A stretch of DNA of 64,000 nucleotides, taken from the NCBI GenBank assembly GCA_029260575.1, contig JAJDDB010000032.1:62001-126000 (forward strand), read 5' to 3'. Below, piece after piece: positions 43,414 to 52,700 of this stretch; position 1 is the first letter of the stretch; the number at the start of each line of letters is the position of its first letter. The notes under the pieces are model-generated. The model was not told the DNA's origin. It worked only from the letters and a program-made list of their open reading frames with translations, and searched no databases. Origin of the DNA: Phycisphaerales bacterium. Its GTDB lineage: Bacteria; Planctomycetota; Phycisphaerae; Phycisphaerales; SM1A02. The position numbers and the translations under genes are program-made.

Positions 43414-43598
43414 GGCCGTGACAGGCCGGTAGCATGAACGACCCGCCGGACCCTCGGATTTCGCCGGACCACCCGGAATTGTGAAGGCGGGGCCGCCGGC
43501 CGGTCGAAGGTACATTGCACTATTGGTGGTGTTGACACCGCCTCTTGCCTACCAGATCGTGGATTCTGGTGGTTTTAGCGTTCAGGAGAAGGACACAC

Positions 43599-43994
43599 GT
43601 GGCTCAGCTTGGCACCCAGAAGCAGACTTCGACATCCGGGCCCCGGCACTGCCTGCCGGAGACGCGGCAGTCGCTGACGCACAAGTTCGAGATCGGCGGC
43701 CACGAGGGGTACCTCACAGTCGGGCTGTTCGACGACGGCCAGCCGGGCGAGGTCTTCATCAAGATGAGTAAGGAAGGTTCGACGCTGTCGGGCCTGATTC
43801 AGGGATTCTGCAGGGCGTTCAGTTTGGCGCTGCAATACGGCCTGAGCACGCGTGATGCGGTGGATCGATTCCGCGGGATGCGATTTGAACCCAGCGGGCA
43901 GACGAACAACCCCGACATTCCCGAAGCGTCGAGCATTCTGGATTATGTCGCGCGGTATCTCGAGTTGAATTTTCTGAGCGACGCTGCACACTGA
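43599..43994 (+). CDS. TSCPD-domain protein (ribonucleotide-reductase-like C-terminal module)
   Basis: A 131-residue protein starting at a GTG (43599) after AGGAG at 43584-43588. It contains a TSCPD-type domain: LTHKFEIGGHEGYLTVGLFDD, then GEVFIKMSKEGSTLSGLIQG, with SLALQYGLSTRDAVDRF at the end. This module is normally the C-terminus of B12-dependent ribonucleotide reductases (NrdJ). Here it is a free-standing protein, as in several other planctomycetes where it accompanies a large subunit elsewhere. The catalytic subunit is not in the window. Confidence 0.75.
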   Translation: MAQLGTQKQTSTSGPRHCLPETRQSLTHKFEIGGHEGYLTVGLFDDGQPGEVFIKMSKEGSTLSGLIQGFCRAFSLALQYGLSTRDAVDRFRGMRFEPSGQTNNPDIPEASSILDYVARYLELNFLSDAAH

Positions 43995-44001
43995 TTGTGT
44001 G

Positions 44002-44113
44002 ATGGATTCCAACACCTGGCAATGCCCGCACTGTGGCGAAGATGTGCAGTGCATTCTTGCGCGGTTTGACTAGCACACGATGTCCGGAATGTGGATCGAC
44101 GTTTGATACGCAC
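44002..44113 (+). pseudogene. Frameshifted mini zinc-ribbon gene
   Basis: ATG at 44002 encodes NTWQCPHCGEDVQCILARF, then a stop at 44071. In the next frame the same region continues TRCPECGSTFDT. Together the pieces form a CPHCG...CPECG zinc ribbon, the module found at 11400, 59080 and 59640. A one-base shift splits it. The palindromic element begins immediately after. It may be a decayed tail of a membrane ribbon protein. Confidence 0.5.
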
Positions 44114-44203
44114 TCCGTCATCCCTGCGCAGGCAGGGATCCAGTTGCGTTTACGAACACCTGCCGCGCGACATCTGGATTCCCGCATTCGCGGGAATGAC
44201 GAT
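44114..44203. repeat. REP-like palindrome pair, copy 2
   Basis: Two perfect 8-bp hairpins, 44120-44139 (ATCCCTGC, loop GCAG, GCAGGGAT) and 44178-44197 (ATTCCCGC, loop ATTC, GCGGGAAT), flanked by CCGTC and TGACGA. Same plan and spacing (38 bases between) as copy 1 at 2026-2110, in the same relative orientation of the outer arms. It fills the gap before the leftward ribosomal gene cluster. Confidence 0.8.
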
Positions 44204-44230
44204 GTCTTCTGCGACTCTTCATGCGCGCAA

Positions 44231-44258
44231 AGAAAAAACCGGCGTCACAGACGCCGGC
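44231..44258 (-). terminator. Intrinsic terminator of the rplY-rplI cluster
   Basis: Read leftwards: CCGGCGTC, loop TGT, GACGCCGG, then TTTTTTC. An 8-bp GC-rich stem with a six-T tail, 33 bases after the rplI stop; a strong Rho-independent terminator closing the cluster. Confidence 0.9.
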
Positions 44259-44290
44259 TCGCTTTTGTTGAGAGAGTTGTCGCTTGAGGG

Positions 44291-44839
44291 TCAACCAGCC
44301 GCTGCGGGTTCGGCGGCAGCGGGGGCGCTCGCCGGTGCTGCGTCTTTGGTCTGTTCATCTTCCAGCATCTCGGCCGGCGGCTGATCCGCGTTGATAACCA
44401 ACTCGACTTCCACCTTGAGTTCCTTTTCGTACTGAATGACGATGTGATGTTCACCAACTCTGCGAATCGCAGCAGGCAATCGCACTGCTGCTGCTTCGAC
44501 TCCGAAGCCCGCATCATTGAGTGCATCGGAGATATCGCGCTGCGTGACCGAGCCGTACAGAACGCCCTGATCGTTGGCTGCGCGGATGAGCGTGAGGTGT
44601 ACATCTTCCAGACGTTCGACGAGTGCGACACGATCCTTGCGGATGCAGTCGACTTCGGCCTGCGCCTTCGCGCGGGCTTCCTTTAGTGCATCAATCTTTG
44701 CGGTCGTGGGGGCTTCAGCCATGCCGTGCGGGAGCAGGTAGTTTCGCGCGTAGCCGGCCTTGACCTTGACGACATCGCCGACGATGCCGAGGTTCTCAAC
44801 GTTTTCCAGTAGCAGAAGTTCAATCGTTTTCCGTGCCAT
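44291..44839 (-). CDS. rplI: 50S ribosomal protein L9
   Basis: A 182-residue L9. The N-terminal RNA-binding domain holds IELLLLENVENLGIVGDVV then KAGYARNYLLPHGMA, the L9 signature. The central helix is KIDALKEARAKAQAEVD. The C-terminal domain has VLYGSVTQRDISDAL and AIRRVGEHHIVIQYE. It ends with an Ala/Pro-rich tail of about 25 residues, longer than the 150-residue classic form. It is the last gene before the terminator. In most bacteria rpsR lies just upstream; here ssb does. Confidence 0.95.
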   Translation of the reverse strand: MARKTIELLLLENVENLGIVGDVVKVKAGYARNYLLPHGMAEAPTTAKIDALKEARAKAQAEVDCIRKDRVALVERLEDVHLTLIRAANDQGVLYGSVTQRDISDALNDAGFGVEAAAVRLPAAIRRVGEHHIVIQYEKELKVEVELVINADQPPAEMLEDEQTKDAAPASAPAAAEPAAAG

Positions 44840-44955
44840 GATTCGCTGTCCTTTATGGAATCAAGTTAGGAGCGTCGCTCGCGCCCCAGCGTGTTATGAA
44901 AATTCAGTGCGGTGAAGCGAAAGCCGCAAATCGCAAAGTACAAGTGCAATCAAAT

Positions 44956-45438
44956 TCAGAACGGGATGTCATCTTCGCTGATCGGTTCGTGACCGCCGCC
45001 TCCGCCGCCGTCGCCGCCGTCGCCACCGCCGCTGCCGGAGCGACTGCCGGAATACTGCTTGCTCCCGCCGCCGGAACCACCACCGGAACCACCGCCTTCG
45101 CCGCCGCCCCGCGAATCGACGAACTGGAAATTCTCGACAACGACGCGCAGCTTCGATTTCTTGGAGCCGTCCTTGTCTTCCCACTGATCGAGCTTGAGCC
45201 GGCCTTCGATGAACACCGGCCGACCCTTCGCGAGGTATTCGTTCATCACCTCCGCAGTTCGGCCCCACGCTTCGCAATCAACGAATGTGGTTTCTTCTCG
45301 CTTCTCGCCTTCTTTGGTCTGGTAGCGCCGGTTGACCGCAAGGCCGAGATTTGCAACCGCCTGGTTGCCGCTCGTGTAGCGCATCTCGACATCACGAGTG
45401 AGATTGCCCATCAGGAAGACTTTATTGAAGTTGGCCAT
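44956..45438 (-). CDS. ssb: Single-stranded DNA-binding protein
   Basis: A 160-residue SSB. The OB fold shows FNKVFLMGNLTRDVEMRYTS and FVDCEAWGRTAEVMNEYLAKG. A Gly/Ser-rich linker of about 40 residues is followed by the acidic tip SEDDIPF that recruits repair and replication proteins. The gene lies between rpsF and rplI, as expected, although rpsR is missing from the order. SSB protects single strands in replication, recombination and repair. Confidence 0.95.
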   Translation of the reverse strand: MANFNKVFLMGNLTRDVEMRYTSGNQAVANLGLAVNRRYQTKEGEKREETTFVDCEAWGRTAEVMNEYLAKGRPVFIEGRLKLDQWEDKDGSKKSKLRVVVENFQFVDSRGGGEGGGSGGGSGGGSKQYSGSRSGSGGGDGGDGGGGGGHEPISEDDIPF

Positions 45439-45512
45439 CAGTCGGCCCTCCGTTGTCAGAGTGCAGGTGTGGCGTGCATGAAACGATCAGCACCCGTGCA
45501 AGATCATACCGC

Positions 45513-46106
45513 TCATGCGCCGCTCTCAGATTCCGTGCCGCCGACAACGGCAGGTTCACGAGCAGTATCATCGTTTTCAGAATCGTCGTCATCACCTGAA
45601 TCCGCGTCGGTTGTCATGGTCTTTTCAGGCTTGGCGGACTGCTCAGCAGCAGCAATTCGGGCTTCACGATCGGTGCGTGATTCGACAACGGATGTGCCGG
45701 CTGTGGATGTATCACTAGCGGCTTCGCCTTGCTCAGCACGCAGTTTGATTTCATCTGCGAGTTCAGCTCGGCCGTCCGCTGCTTCGATCTGTTCCTGCTT
45801 GAGGTGATCGGTGCGCGTGATCATCGAACGCAGCAGCATTTCCGAAAGATTGCACGCGCGATCGACATCGGACATCTTCTCTGCAAGCGCTTTGAAGAAC
45901 ACGAGGAAATACACCCCGCGCTTGTTGCCTTTGATTTCATAGGCAAGCTTGCGCTCATCCCATTTTTTCAGGCTGATGATTTCCGAATCAGCGCGATCGA
46001 GAATCTGGGTGATGTGATCGACCGCATCCTGAAGGTTTGAGGTCAAGGCCTGCGGGAACAGAAACATCCCCTCGTACACATTGGTTTTTGCTGTTTGGGT
46101 AGCCAT
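45513..46106 (-). CDS. rpsF: 30S ribosomal protein S6 with long acidic tail
   Basis: The first 110 residues are S6: NVYEGMFLFPQALTSNLQDA, then WDERKLAYEIKGNKRGVYFL, and SEMLLRSMITRTDHL. A tail of about 90 residues follows, acidic and low in complexity (DADSGDDDDSENDDTAREP). E. coli S6 carries a shorter glutamate tail added after translation, so a genetically encoded acidic tail is a parallel. It is co-directional with pth upstream (15 bases) and ssb downstream. Confidence 0.93.
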   Translation of the reverse strand: MATQTAKTNVYEGMFLFPQALTSNLQDAVDHITQILDRADSEIISLKKWDERKLAYEIKGNKRGVYFLVFFKALAEKMSDVDRACNLSEMLLRSMITRTDHLKQEQIEAADGRAELADEIKLRAEQGEAASDTSTAGTSVVESRTDREARIAAAEQSAKPEKTMTTDADSGDDDDSENDDTAREPAVVGGTESESGA

Positions 46107-46121
46107 ACCTGCTCCGAATTC

Positions 46122-46721
46122 CTACGGCGTCGCCGTATTCGTATTTGTTGCACTTTGCTTACGGTTGTAACGGTTCATTGCCTCGGTAATGCCATCGCGA
46201 GCCCAGCAGACTGCTGCGCCGACGGAATCATCGAGTGCGGTTTCTATTGCATCGCGCTGTTCGGGACGAAACCTGCCCAGCACGTAATCTTTCTGCGGGA
46301 TAGTGCCCGGTTGGCCGACGCCGATGCGAATGCGCGCGTATTCGCGCGTGCCGATGCGCTGTTCAATATCTGCCAGGCCGTTATGACCGCCGGACGAACC
46401 CTCACCGCGAAGGCGGATTATGCCGCATTCCAGCGCGACATCATCAACAATCACAAGCAGGTCGCTTTCCGGCTGCAGCTTATAGAAGCGGGCAATCTCG
46501 CTGATCGCTGTGCCCGACTGATTCATGTATGTGGTCGGTTTGGACAGCAGTATCTTTTCGCCGGCAATGTTGGCGTCGATGAGCAGACTGTGGAACTTGG
46601 CGCGTGCAACTTCCGCCGCAGCAAAACGCCGGGCCAGTGAATCGACAACCTCGAACCCGACGTTGTGCCGGGTTCGGTCGTATTCAGTGCCGGGATTGCC
46701 AAGTCCTACGATCAGCTTCAT
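46122..46721 (-). CDS. pth: Peptidyl-tRNA hydrolase
   Basis: A 199-residue Pth. It starts KLIVGLGNPGTEYDRTRHNV, the active-site loop containing the catalytic His and the Asn. It also has KPTTYMNQSGTAISEIARFY and SGGHNGLADIEQRIGTREYAR, with the second Asn and Arg of the family. It releases peptides from prematurely dropped peptidyl-tRNA. The ATG overlaps the rplY stop codon by one base (TGATG), so the two are translated in coupling. Confidence 0.95.
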   Translation of the reverse strand: MKLIVGLGNPGTEYDRTRHNVGFEVVDSLARRFAAAEVARAKFHSLLIDANIAGEKILLSKPTTYMNQSGTAISEIARFYKLQPESDLLVIVDDVALECGIIRLRGEGSSGGHNGLADIEQRIGTREYARIRIGVGQPGTIPQKDYVLGRFRPEQRDAIETALDDSVGAAVCWARDGITEAMNRYNRKQSATNTNTATP

Positions 46722-47374
46722 CAGTCAGATGACTCCTTACTCTCGTCGCCGTCATCCTTGGCTTCGGTGATGACTTCCGGCTGTGCGCCTTCAGCTTCGA
46801 CTTCAGCCTCTTCGCCTGATGCGTCTTCCTGGACATAGGTAATGTGCGCGATCGCTGTATCCGGATCGGCAACAGCCCGAACGCCCGGCGGCAAAATGAT
46901 GTCAGCGACAGTCAACACCGTTTCCATGTCGCTTTGATCCACACGAATCTCTTCGGGAATCGCGTTCACCTTGCAGATGACTTCCAGTTCCGTCATTTCG
47001 TGCGTCAGGACAGCACCGGGTTTTTCCGCCTCAGCCGGCGTACCGGAGTAGCGCAGATGCACATTCACCGTCACTTCTTCATCCAGATTCACACGGGTGA
47101 AGTCTGCATGAATGACGTTGTCGCCGAGGTACCCGAACTGCAGATCCTTGACGAGGCAAGTCTGCGCGGCGCCTTTGATCTTCAGGTTCATAACGTGTGC
47201 GCCCTGGAGCAGGTGTCGCACGAGTGCGGTTTCATCGACGCTGACAGCGACAGGATCCTGGCCGTGTCCATAGACGATCGCAGGAAGCTGCCCCAGCTTG
47301 CGCAGCCGCTGGGCATATCGACTGCCGGTGCGCTCGCGCACTGCAGCTTCCAGTGTGGGGGTTTCATGACTCAT
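46721..47374 (-). CDS. rplY: 50S ribosomal protein L25 (CTC/TL5 type)
   Basis: A 217-residue L25 with the 5S-RNA-binding N-domain RTGSRYAQRLRKLGQLPAIVYG and the beta-rich C-terminal CTC domain (EKPGAVLTHEMTELEVICKV; LPPGVRAVADPDTAIAHITY). It ends with an acidic tail, as in longer CTC-type L25. It directly precedes pth, a pairing seen across bacteria. Confidence 0.93.
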   Translation of the reverse strand: MSHETPTLEAAVRERTGSRYAQRLRKLGQLPAIVYGHGQDPVAVSVDETALVRHLLQGAHVMNLKIKGAAQTCLVKDLQFGYLGDNVIHADFTRVNLDEEVTVNVHLRYSGTPAEAEKPGAVLTHEMTELEVICKVNAIPEEIRVDQSDMETVLTVADIILPPGVRAVADPDTAIAHITYVQEDASGEEAEVEAEGAQPEVITEAKDDGDESKESSD

Positions 47375-47419
47375 TTCAGCGGTTCCTTCTTTACGTTACG
47401 AAACAATTGTTGTTGGGTT

Positions 47420-48403
47420 CTATCGTTTGGATTCGCCCCCGCTGCGAAACAGCGCGGAGACGGACATGTCATGGTGAATGCGATGCACAGCATCGCCAAG
47501 CAAACCTGCAATTGTCAGCACTTCAAGTTTGTGTTCGATCGGTTTGAAACGATCGCCGTTGGGAATCGTATCGCTGACCACGACTTTCTCAATCGGCGCA
47601 TCATTCAAACGCTGCATCGCAAGCCCGACCAACACCGGATGCGTGGCCGATGAAATCACACGGGCGGCGCCCTTTTCCATAACCAACCGGGCAGCTTCGC
47701 AGACTGTTCCCGCAGTGGAAATCATGTCGTCGACCATCAGCACGTTACGGCCCTTGACATCGCCGATGAGGTTGCGCGATGCGACCTTCATGCCCGATTC
47801 GCGGCGCTTGTCGATGATTGCCAGATCAGCATCCAGCATGCTTGCGAACATGTTTGCGACTTTCACGTTGCCAACGTCCGGCGAGACGATGACCAAATCG
47901 CCGAACTCGCCTCGCATCGCTTCAAAGTGTTCACAGAACAGCGTCGCAGCGGAAAGGTGATCGACGGGGATATCGAAAAACCCCTGGATTTGTGCTGCGT
48001 GCAGATCAACGCACAACACACGGTCCGCCCCGGCTGCGGTGATCAAATTCGCAACGAGCTTCGCGGTGATCGGTGTTCGGCCTTCATCTTTGCGATCCTG
48101 CCGGGCGTATCCGAAATATGGAATCACCGCAGTGATGCGCTTCACTGATGCCCGCCGTAGACAATCAATGTAGATCAACAGCTCCATCAGGTTTGCGTTG
48201 ACCGGATCACTCGTCGATTGCACAACGAAACAATCACGGCCGCGCACATCTTCATTGACCTTCACGAGCAACTCACCATCGGGAAACAGTTCGGTATGCC
48301 CGTCACCCAACGGCAGATTGAGATGATCACACATGCGCTGCGCCAGTGCCTGACTGGCCCGGCCGGCAAAAATCTTGATGTGATCGCGATCGCCTGCGCT
48401 CAT
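47420..48403 (-). CDS. prs: Ribose-phosphate pyrophosphokinase
   Basis: A 327-residue PRPP synthetase. Motifs: IKIFAGRASQALAQRMCDHL, FVVQSTSDPVNANLMELLI, the flexible-loop PYFGYARQDRKDEGRTPITA, VDLHAAQIQGFFDIPVDHL and the PRPP-binding loop VLMVDDMISTAGTV. It makes PRPP from ribose-5-phosphate and ATP for purine, pyrimidine, NAD, His and Trp synthesis. It overlaps the upstream GlmU-like gene by four bases (ATGA), and leads into rplY. Confidence 0.95.
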   Translation of the reverse strand: MSAGDRDHIKIFAGRASQALAQRMCDHLNLPLGDGHTELFPDGELLVKVNEDVRGRDCFVVQSTSDPVNANLMELLIYIDCLRRASVKRITAVIPYFGYARQDRKDEGRTPITAKLVANLITAAGADRVLCVDLHAAQIQGFFDIPVDHLSAATLFCEHFEAMRGEFGDLVIVSPDVGNVKVANMFASMLDADLAIIDKRRESGMKVASRNLIGDVKGRNVLMVDDMISTAGTVCEAARLVMEKGAARVISSATHPVLVGLAMQRLNDAPIEKVVVSDTIPNGDRFKPIEHKLEVLTIAGLLGDAVHRIHHDMSVSALFRSGGESKR

Positions 48404-49206
48404 GACGAAGACTCCTGCCTGCTGCGCAGCATCCGGTCAACTTCCGAAAGCTGCTGCGGGGTATTGATCGACAGCACATCCTCCGGCGGGACCGAATCGA
48501 TCAATTCGACAGGCCTGCCGGCATCGCGCAGCATTGCCGGGATGTCCGTGATGTAATACTCACCCGTCAGCGCATTCGGTTCCAATGCGCGAAGCAGTTC
48601 AAATAATTCCCCAGCCTGAAAACACGCGTAACTCGGGTAAATCTCGCGGATCGCTTTCTGTTCATCCGTCGCGTTCTTCTGCTCGACGATCGCTTCGAAA
48701 CGATTGTCAGCATCGCGCACAACTCTGCCGTACCCGGTTGGGTCGTCAATCACCGACGTCGCGAGCGTCGCTGCTGCATCGGTCTTCAGGTGGGTACTGC
48801 GCATCGCCGATATCGTCGCAGCGCGAATCAGCGGCCCGTCACCGGCCAGCACAACAACATCGCCGACGAATTTGCGCAGCACCGGTTCCGCGCACAATGT
48901 CGCATGACCTGTGCCGAGCTGTTCGGTCTGCTCGACATAACGAATATCCGCATCATCACCTTTGAAGGTGTCGCGGATGATATCGCTGCCGTGGCCGACG
49001 ACTAAGACAATCGGATCAGCGCCGGCTTGGCGCACCGCATCAACAACCCAGCAAACCATCGGCCGGCCGGCAACTTCATGGGCAACCTTCGGCAGGTCAC
49101 TGTTCATGCGCGTGCCTTTGCCCGCAGCAAGAATCACCGCAGCAAGCGGCCGCGTTGCTGTGGACGGTGTCGACGTCTGTGAAGTTGATGCGCTGGACTG
49201 CGTCAT
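48400..49206 (-). CDS. Nucleotidyltransferase, GlmU N-terminal domain only
   Basis: About 268 residues from the ATG at 49206. It has the uridylyltransferase signature PLAAVILAAGKGTRMNSDLPKV, the base-binding VEQTEQLGTGHA, and PTGYGRVVRD and TGEYYITDIPAMLRD, all from the pyrophosphorylase half of GlmU. The left-handed beta-helix acetyltransferase half is absent, so GlcNAc-1-P acetylation must come from another protein. The likely role is UDP-GlcNAc synthesis for wall or glycan precursors. It is adjacent to prs (ATGA overlap) and to tRNA-Gln upstream. Confidence 0.88.
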   Translation of the reverse strand: MTQSSASTSQTSTPSTATRPLAAVILAAGKGTRMNSDLPKVAHEVAGRPMVCWVVDAVRQAGADPIVLVVGHGSDIIRDTFKGDDADIRYVEQTEQLGTGHATLCAEPVLRKFVGDVVVLAGDGPLIRAATISAMRSTHLKTDAAATLATSVIDDPTGYGRVVRDADNRFEAIVEQKNATDEQKAIREIYPSYACFQAGELFELLRALEPNALTGEYYITDIPAMLRDAGRPVELIDSVPPEDVLSINTPQQLSEVDRMLRSRQESSS

Positions 49207-49264
49207 GCGATCGTCGTCTCCGCTCCCGCACGGTTGCGGCTCGTCCACGATTGCAACTCAAAAG

Positions 49265-49336
49265 CTGGCCCGCAAGGACTTGAACCTTGAATGCCTGTAC
49301 CAAAAACAGGTGTGTTGCCAATTACACCACGGGCCA
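49265..49336 (-). tRNA. tRNA-Gln (anticodon TTG)
   Basis: A 72-base tRNA on the minus strand. Acceptor strands TGGCCCG and CGGGCCA with discriminator G. The anticodon loop TTTTGGT within CCTGTTTTTGGTACAGG gives TTG, glutamine. D-arm GTGTAATTGGCAACAC and T-loop GGTTCAAGTCC are present. No encoded CCA. It precedes the GlmU-like gene by about 60 bases. Confidence 0.93.
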
Positions 49337-49707
49337 ATTGATCGTTTTGGTTACGTATTGTAAGTGCGAGAGGCATCGACTCCGGACCCCTGCGTGCGAT
49401 ACTGTAGCGCGGCTGGGGTCGGCGACACCGACGAAGAAACCAGAACCGCGGCCGAAAATTCTCCAAGGCGGGAGCATCCGTCAGCCGCGACGGGACGCCC
49501 CATGCAGTGCCTCATCTGCCGAGTCCGATCTCATAGAGACCAACTCGCCGAATCATCACTGACGGCCCTCCAAGGGAGAATCGAAGATTGTAGATCAACC
49601 ACACTCCGCGTCAAGAAGCGACACCCAAACCCGGCATATCTCTTCAGCAACCCTCACACCACCCCAAAGCCCGGCATCTCCAGATACCGGGAACTGACGC
49701 TCAACAA
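49337..49707. other. Non-coding gap with a terminator-like hairpin
   Basis: No credible gene. At 49670-49691 the minus strand reads CCCGGTATC, loop TGGA, GATGCCGGG, a 9-bp stem with one G.T pair about 17 bases after the stop of the giant beta-helix gene, followed by CTTTGG. It probably acts as that gene's terminator. Nothing else was recognised. Confidence 0.5.
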
Positions 49708-52700
49708 TCAACAATTACCCCACGCGCTGAGCAGATCCAGCAAATCAAACACATCCACGGTGTCGTTCGGCGGTGCCGCGATGTTCGCGCCGTTGCCGTT
49801 CGTTCCCCAGTTGGCGAGCAGTTCCAACAAGTCAAAAACGTTGACTGTTCCATCCGGCATCGCGCTGCTCGAATCAGCAATGTCAGCGGGACATGCGGGA
49901 ACATCCGGATACCCGACCGCAAAGTCGCCCGCATGATCAAGGTTCGCCCAGACGTATCCTTTGCCGAGAGTCGGGTTCCAGAACACGCCGTAGTCACCGA
50001 AGTCGAACAACCCGACAGGTGGCGCCGGCGCTGGTGAAGTCGACTCGGTAATTTCGTAGCGAATGCCAAGCGGATCAACATTCAACTCACCGGCAAGAAC
50101 CCACGCAGTACTCTTTGCATCGTATTCAACAAGATCGAACGCAAGTGGATCAGCGATGCCCGCAGCATCAAGATCAGCTTGTGAAAACGGCATCGTCGGC
50201 TGCAGCCAGAAGTCTCCGGGAGTCAGAGATGTCTGAACATCGAGAGTCGTGTTGAACGTGGCGAAGCCAGTCGCGGTTGGGTGTAGTGCAGGTTCATAGA
50301 TCGCCGCACTGACTTGAGCGGCCGGTCCTCCGAGGATATTGAGAAATTTTGCAACGCTGACCATCGCGCGATCGGTTCCACCCTCGGGATGCAGGATTTC
50401 AATTTCCTTCTGATCGACACTTGGTTCGACTTCCGCGAGCACCTCATACGCGCCGACATCCACCACGTCGTTCGTGATGCGGGGATTGCCAACGACGTCG
50501 AGAGATCCGGCACTGATGACAGCGTTATCGCCGGTGTTGAGTGCGGGCGAATCGAGCTGAATTCGGAGATCATCATCTTCGGTGCCAGGAATGTCGTCGA
50601 GACCATTGGCATCAATGAACAACGGATCGCTGGTATTGTTGCCCTTTCCGGGTTCGTCCGTGATGCTGTGTGTAATGACACTGGTGGACGGAAGCTGGAT
50701 GGTGTCGTTCCAAATGATGCAGTTTGTGAGTACAGCATCACCTTCGACAACAAGCGCGGACCAATTGCCTTCAGCTTGATTCTGAGACCACGTGCAATTC
50801 CACCACTGCATGTGTAATACCGCAAAACCGAAACCAGTCGCGGTAAATGCTCCTCCGCCATCGTCGCCAGCGCTATTGCCTGTGAACGAGCAGTTCGAAA
50901 TTTCTTGATCGATGAAGCCTTGTGGGCCCGTTAAGCGCGTGTACAAACCTCCACCGTCGCCACTTGCGTCATTGTCCAGGAATCGGCAGCGATCAATAGC
51001 GTAGCCGTCGTCATCCTTATCAAAGAGTATGTAGATTGCACCACCGTTTGTTGCCGAATTCGCAATGAACGAACAGTCTGTGATATCCAGTCCTGTGGCG
51101 GAGATCGCACCGCCGGAAATTGATGAATTGTCACGAAACGTGCATCGTTCGATCGACACGCACCTATTGTAGATTTCAAGTGCGCCACCACTTTGCGTGG
51201 ACGAATTGTCGAAGAAATCACATTCAGAGAGACGCGCGCAGATGCCGGCCATCGCCCCACCATGCACAGCTGTGTTCAGAGTGAATCGGCAAGATACAAT
51301 CGACGGATTTGAACCGGAATGCGCGATCACGCCGCCGCCGGAGTCATCGGGGAAAGAGACGCCGTTGGCGTTACCGCCGGTAATTGTGAAGCCGGCGAGG
51401 ACGGAATCCTGAAGTTCTCCACTGTCAAAGGTGACAACGTGCGGCGCGCCATTGCCGTCGATGATCGTCGCAGTGACGACTGCGGAATCGGTGGGGTCAG
51501 TACTGCGCACGGTGATGTGTTTTCCATTAAAGTTGATTGTCTCGACATACGTGCCGGGATGGACGACGATCTCATCACCGAAGCAGGCGCTGTCAATTGC
51601 AGTTTGAATTGATTCACCGGGCATGACATCGATCGTCGAGTTTGCGAATCGAAAAAAGTACGCAGTGCCGGAGTTGAACGCGCCGGCAAGGGGAGAGCCG
51701 ATGATGGCGAATTGGTCATTGATCGCGCCGCCGTCACTGAAGACATCGCCGGCGTCGCCGTCGGATCCGTTGATCTTCTGGTCCATAATCCATAGCGAGC
51801 CGTCCCACCGATAAAGGTACGCGGAGCCGGAGTTGTCCCCGAGATCATCATCCTGCGGCGACCCGACGAGCGCGAGGTCGCCGTAGATTGAGACCATGTT
51901 GCCGAAGACGTCATCCGTCGCGCCATCGAATGCAGTGAGCTTCTGTTGGAGATCCCAGGAGGAACCGCTCCAGGCGTAGATGTAGGCGGTGCCGGTGCGG
52001 GGATTCACGCCGTCGTCGAATCGTGCGCCGATGATGAAGCGATCACCATCCATCGAGAGGTCGTAACCGAATTGCGCGTCCTGGATGGAAGTCGGCGCGA
52101 GCGTGTCTTCCCAAATCCATGAGCTGCCGTTGTGTCGGAAGATGTGGACTTCGCCGGAGTTGGGGCCGGCGTCGTCGGCATCGGAAGCAGCGACGACGAT
52201 GACATCGTCGGAGATGGCGACAGCGTTGCCGAACCGATCACCGGCGAGCGGAGTCGGTGAGACAAGATTCTGTTCCTCGATCCAGTCTAGACCGTCGAAT
52301 CGATAGACATACACTGAACCTGACGACACGATCGCGGTGTCATCAATCCATGATCCGACGATGGCCAGATCGCCTTCGATGGCGACGTCGTGGCCGAATT
52401 CATCGTTGGCATCACCATCTGCTGCTGCGGTGAGCTTCTTCTCCTCGATCCAGTTGGTGCCGTTGTACCGAAAGATGTACGCAGAGCCGGAGGCATTCCC
52501 GTTGTCATCATCAAGGGGCGCGCCGATGATGGCGAGATCGCCGCGGAAAGCGAGCGAGCCGCCGAAGAGATCATCGGTGGCGCCATCGGATGCAAAGAGC
52601 GTATCGATCTTCTGCCAGGCAAAGTTCGAATGTTCCCAGACCTCGACAGCGCCGACAGCAGCAGGCGCAGCGGCGGGCATGCCGATGAACGCGGTGGTTC

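Noticed and set aside
42355-43515. A 386-codon minus-strand frame rich in Arg, Gln and His
   Set aside because: Antisense to the membrane protein gene; composition is the mirror of its hydrophobic codons.
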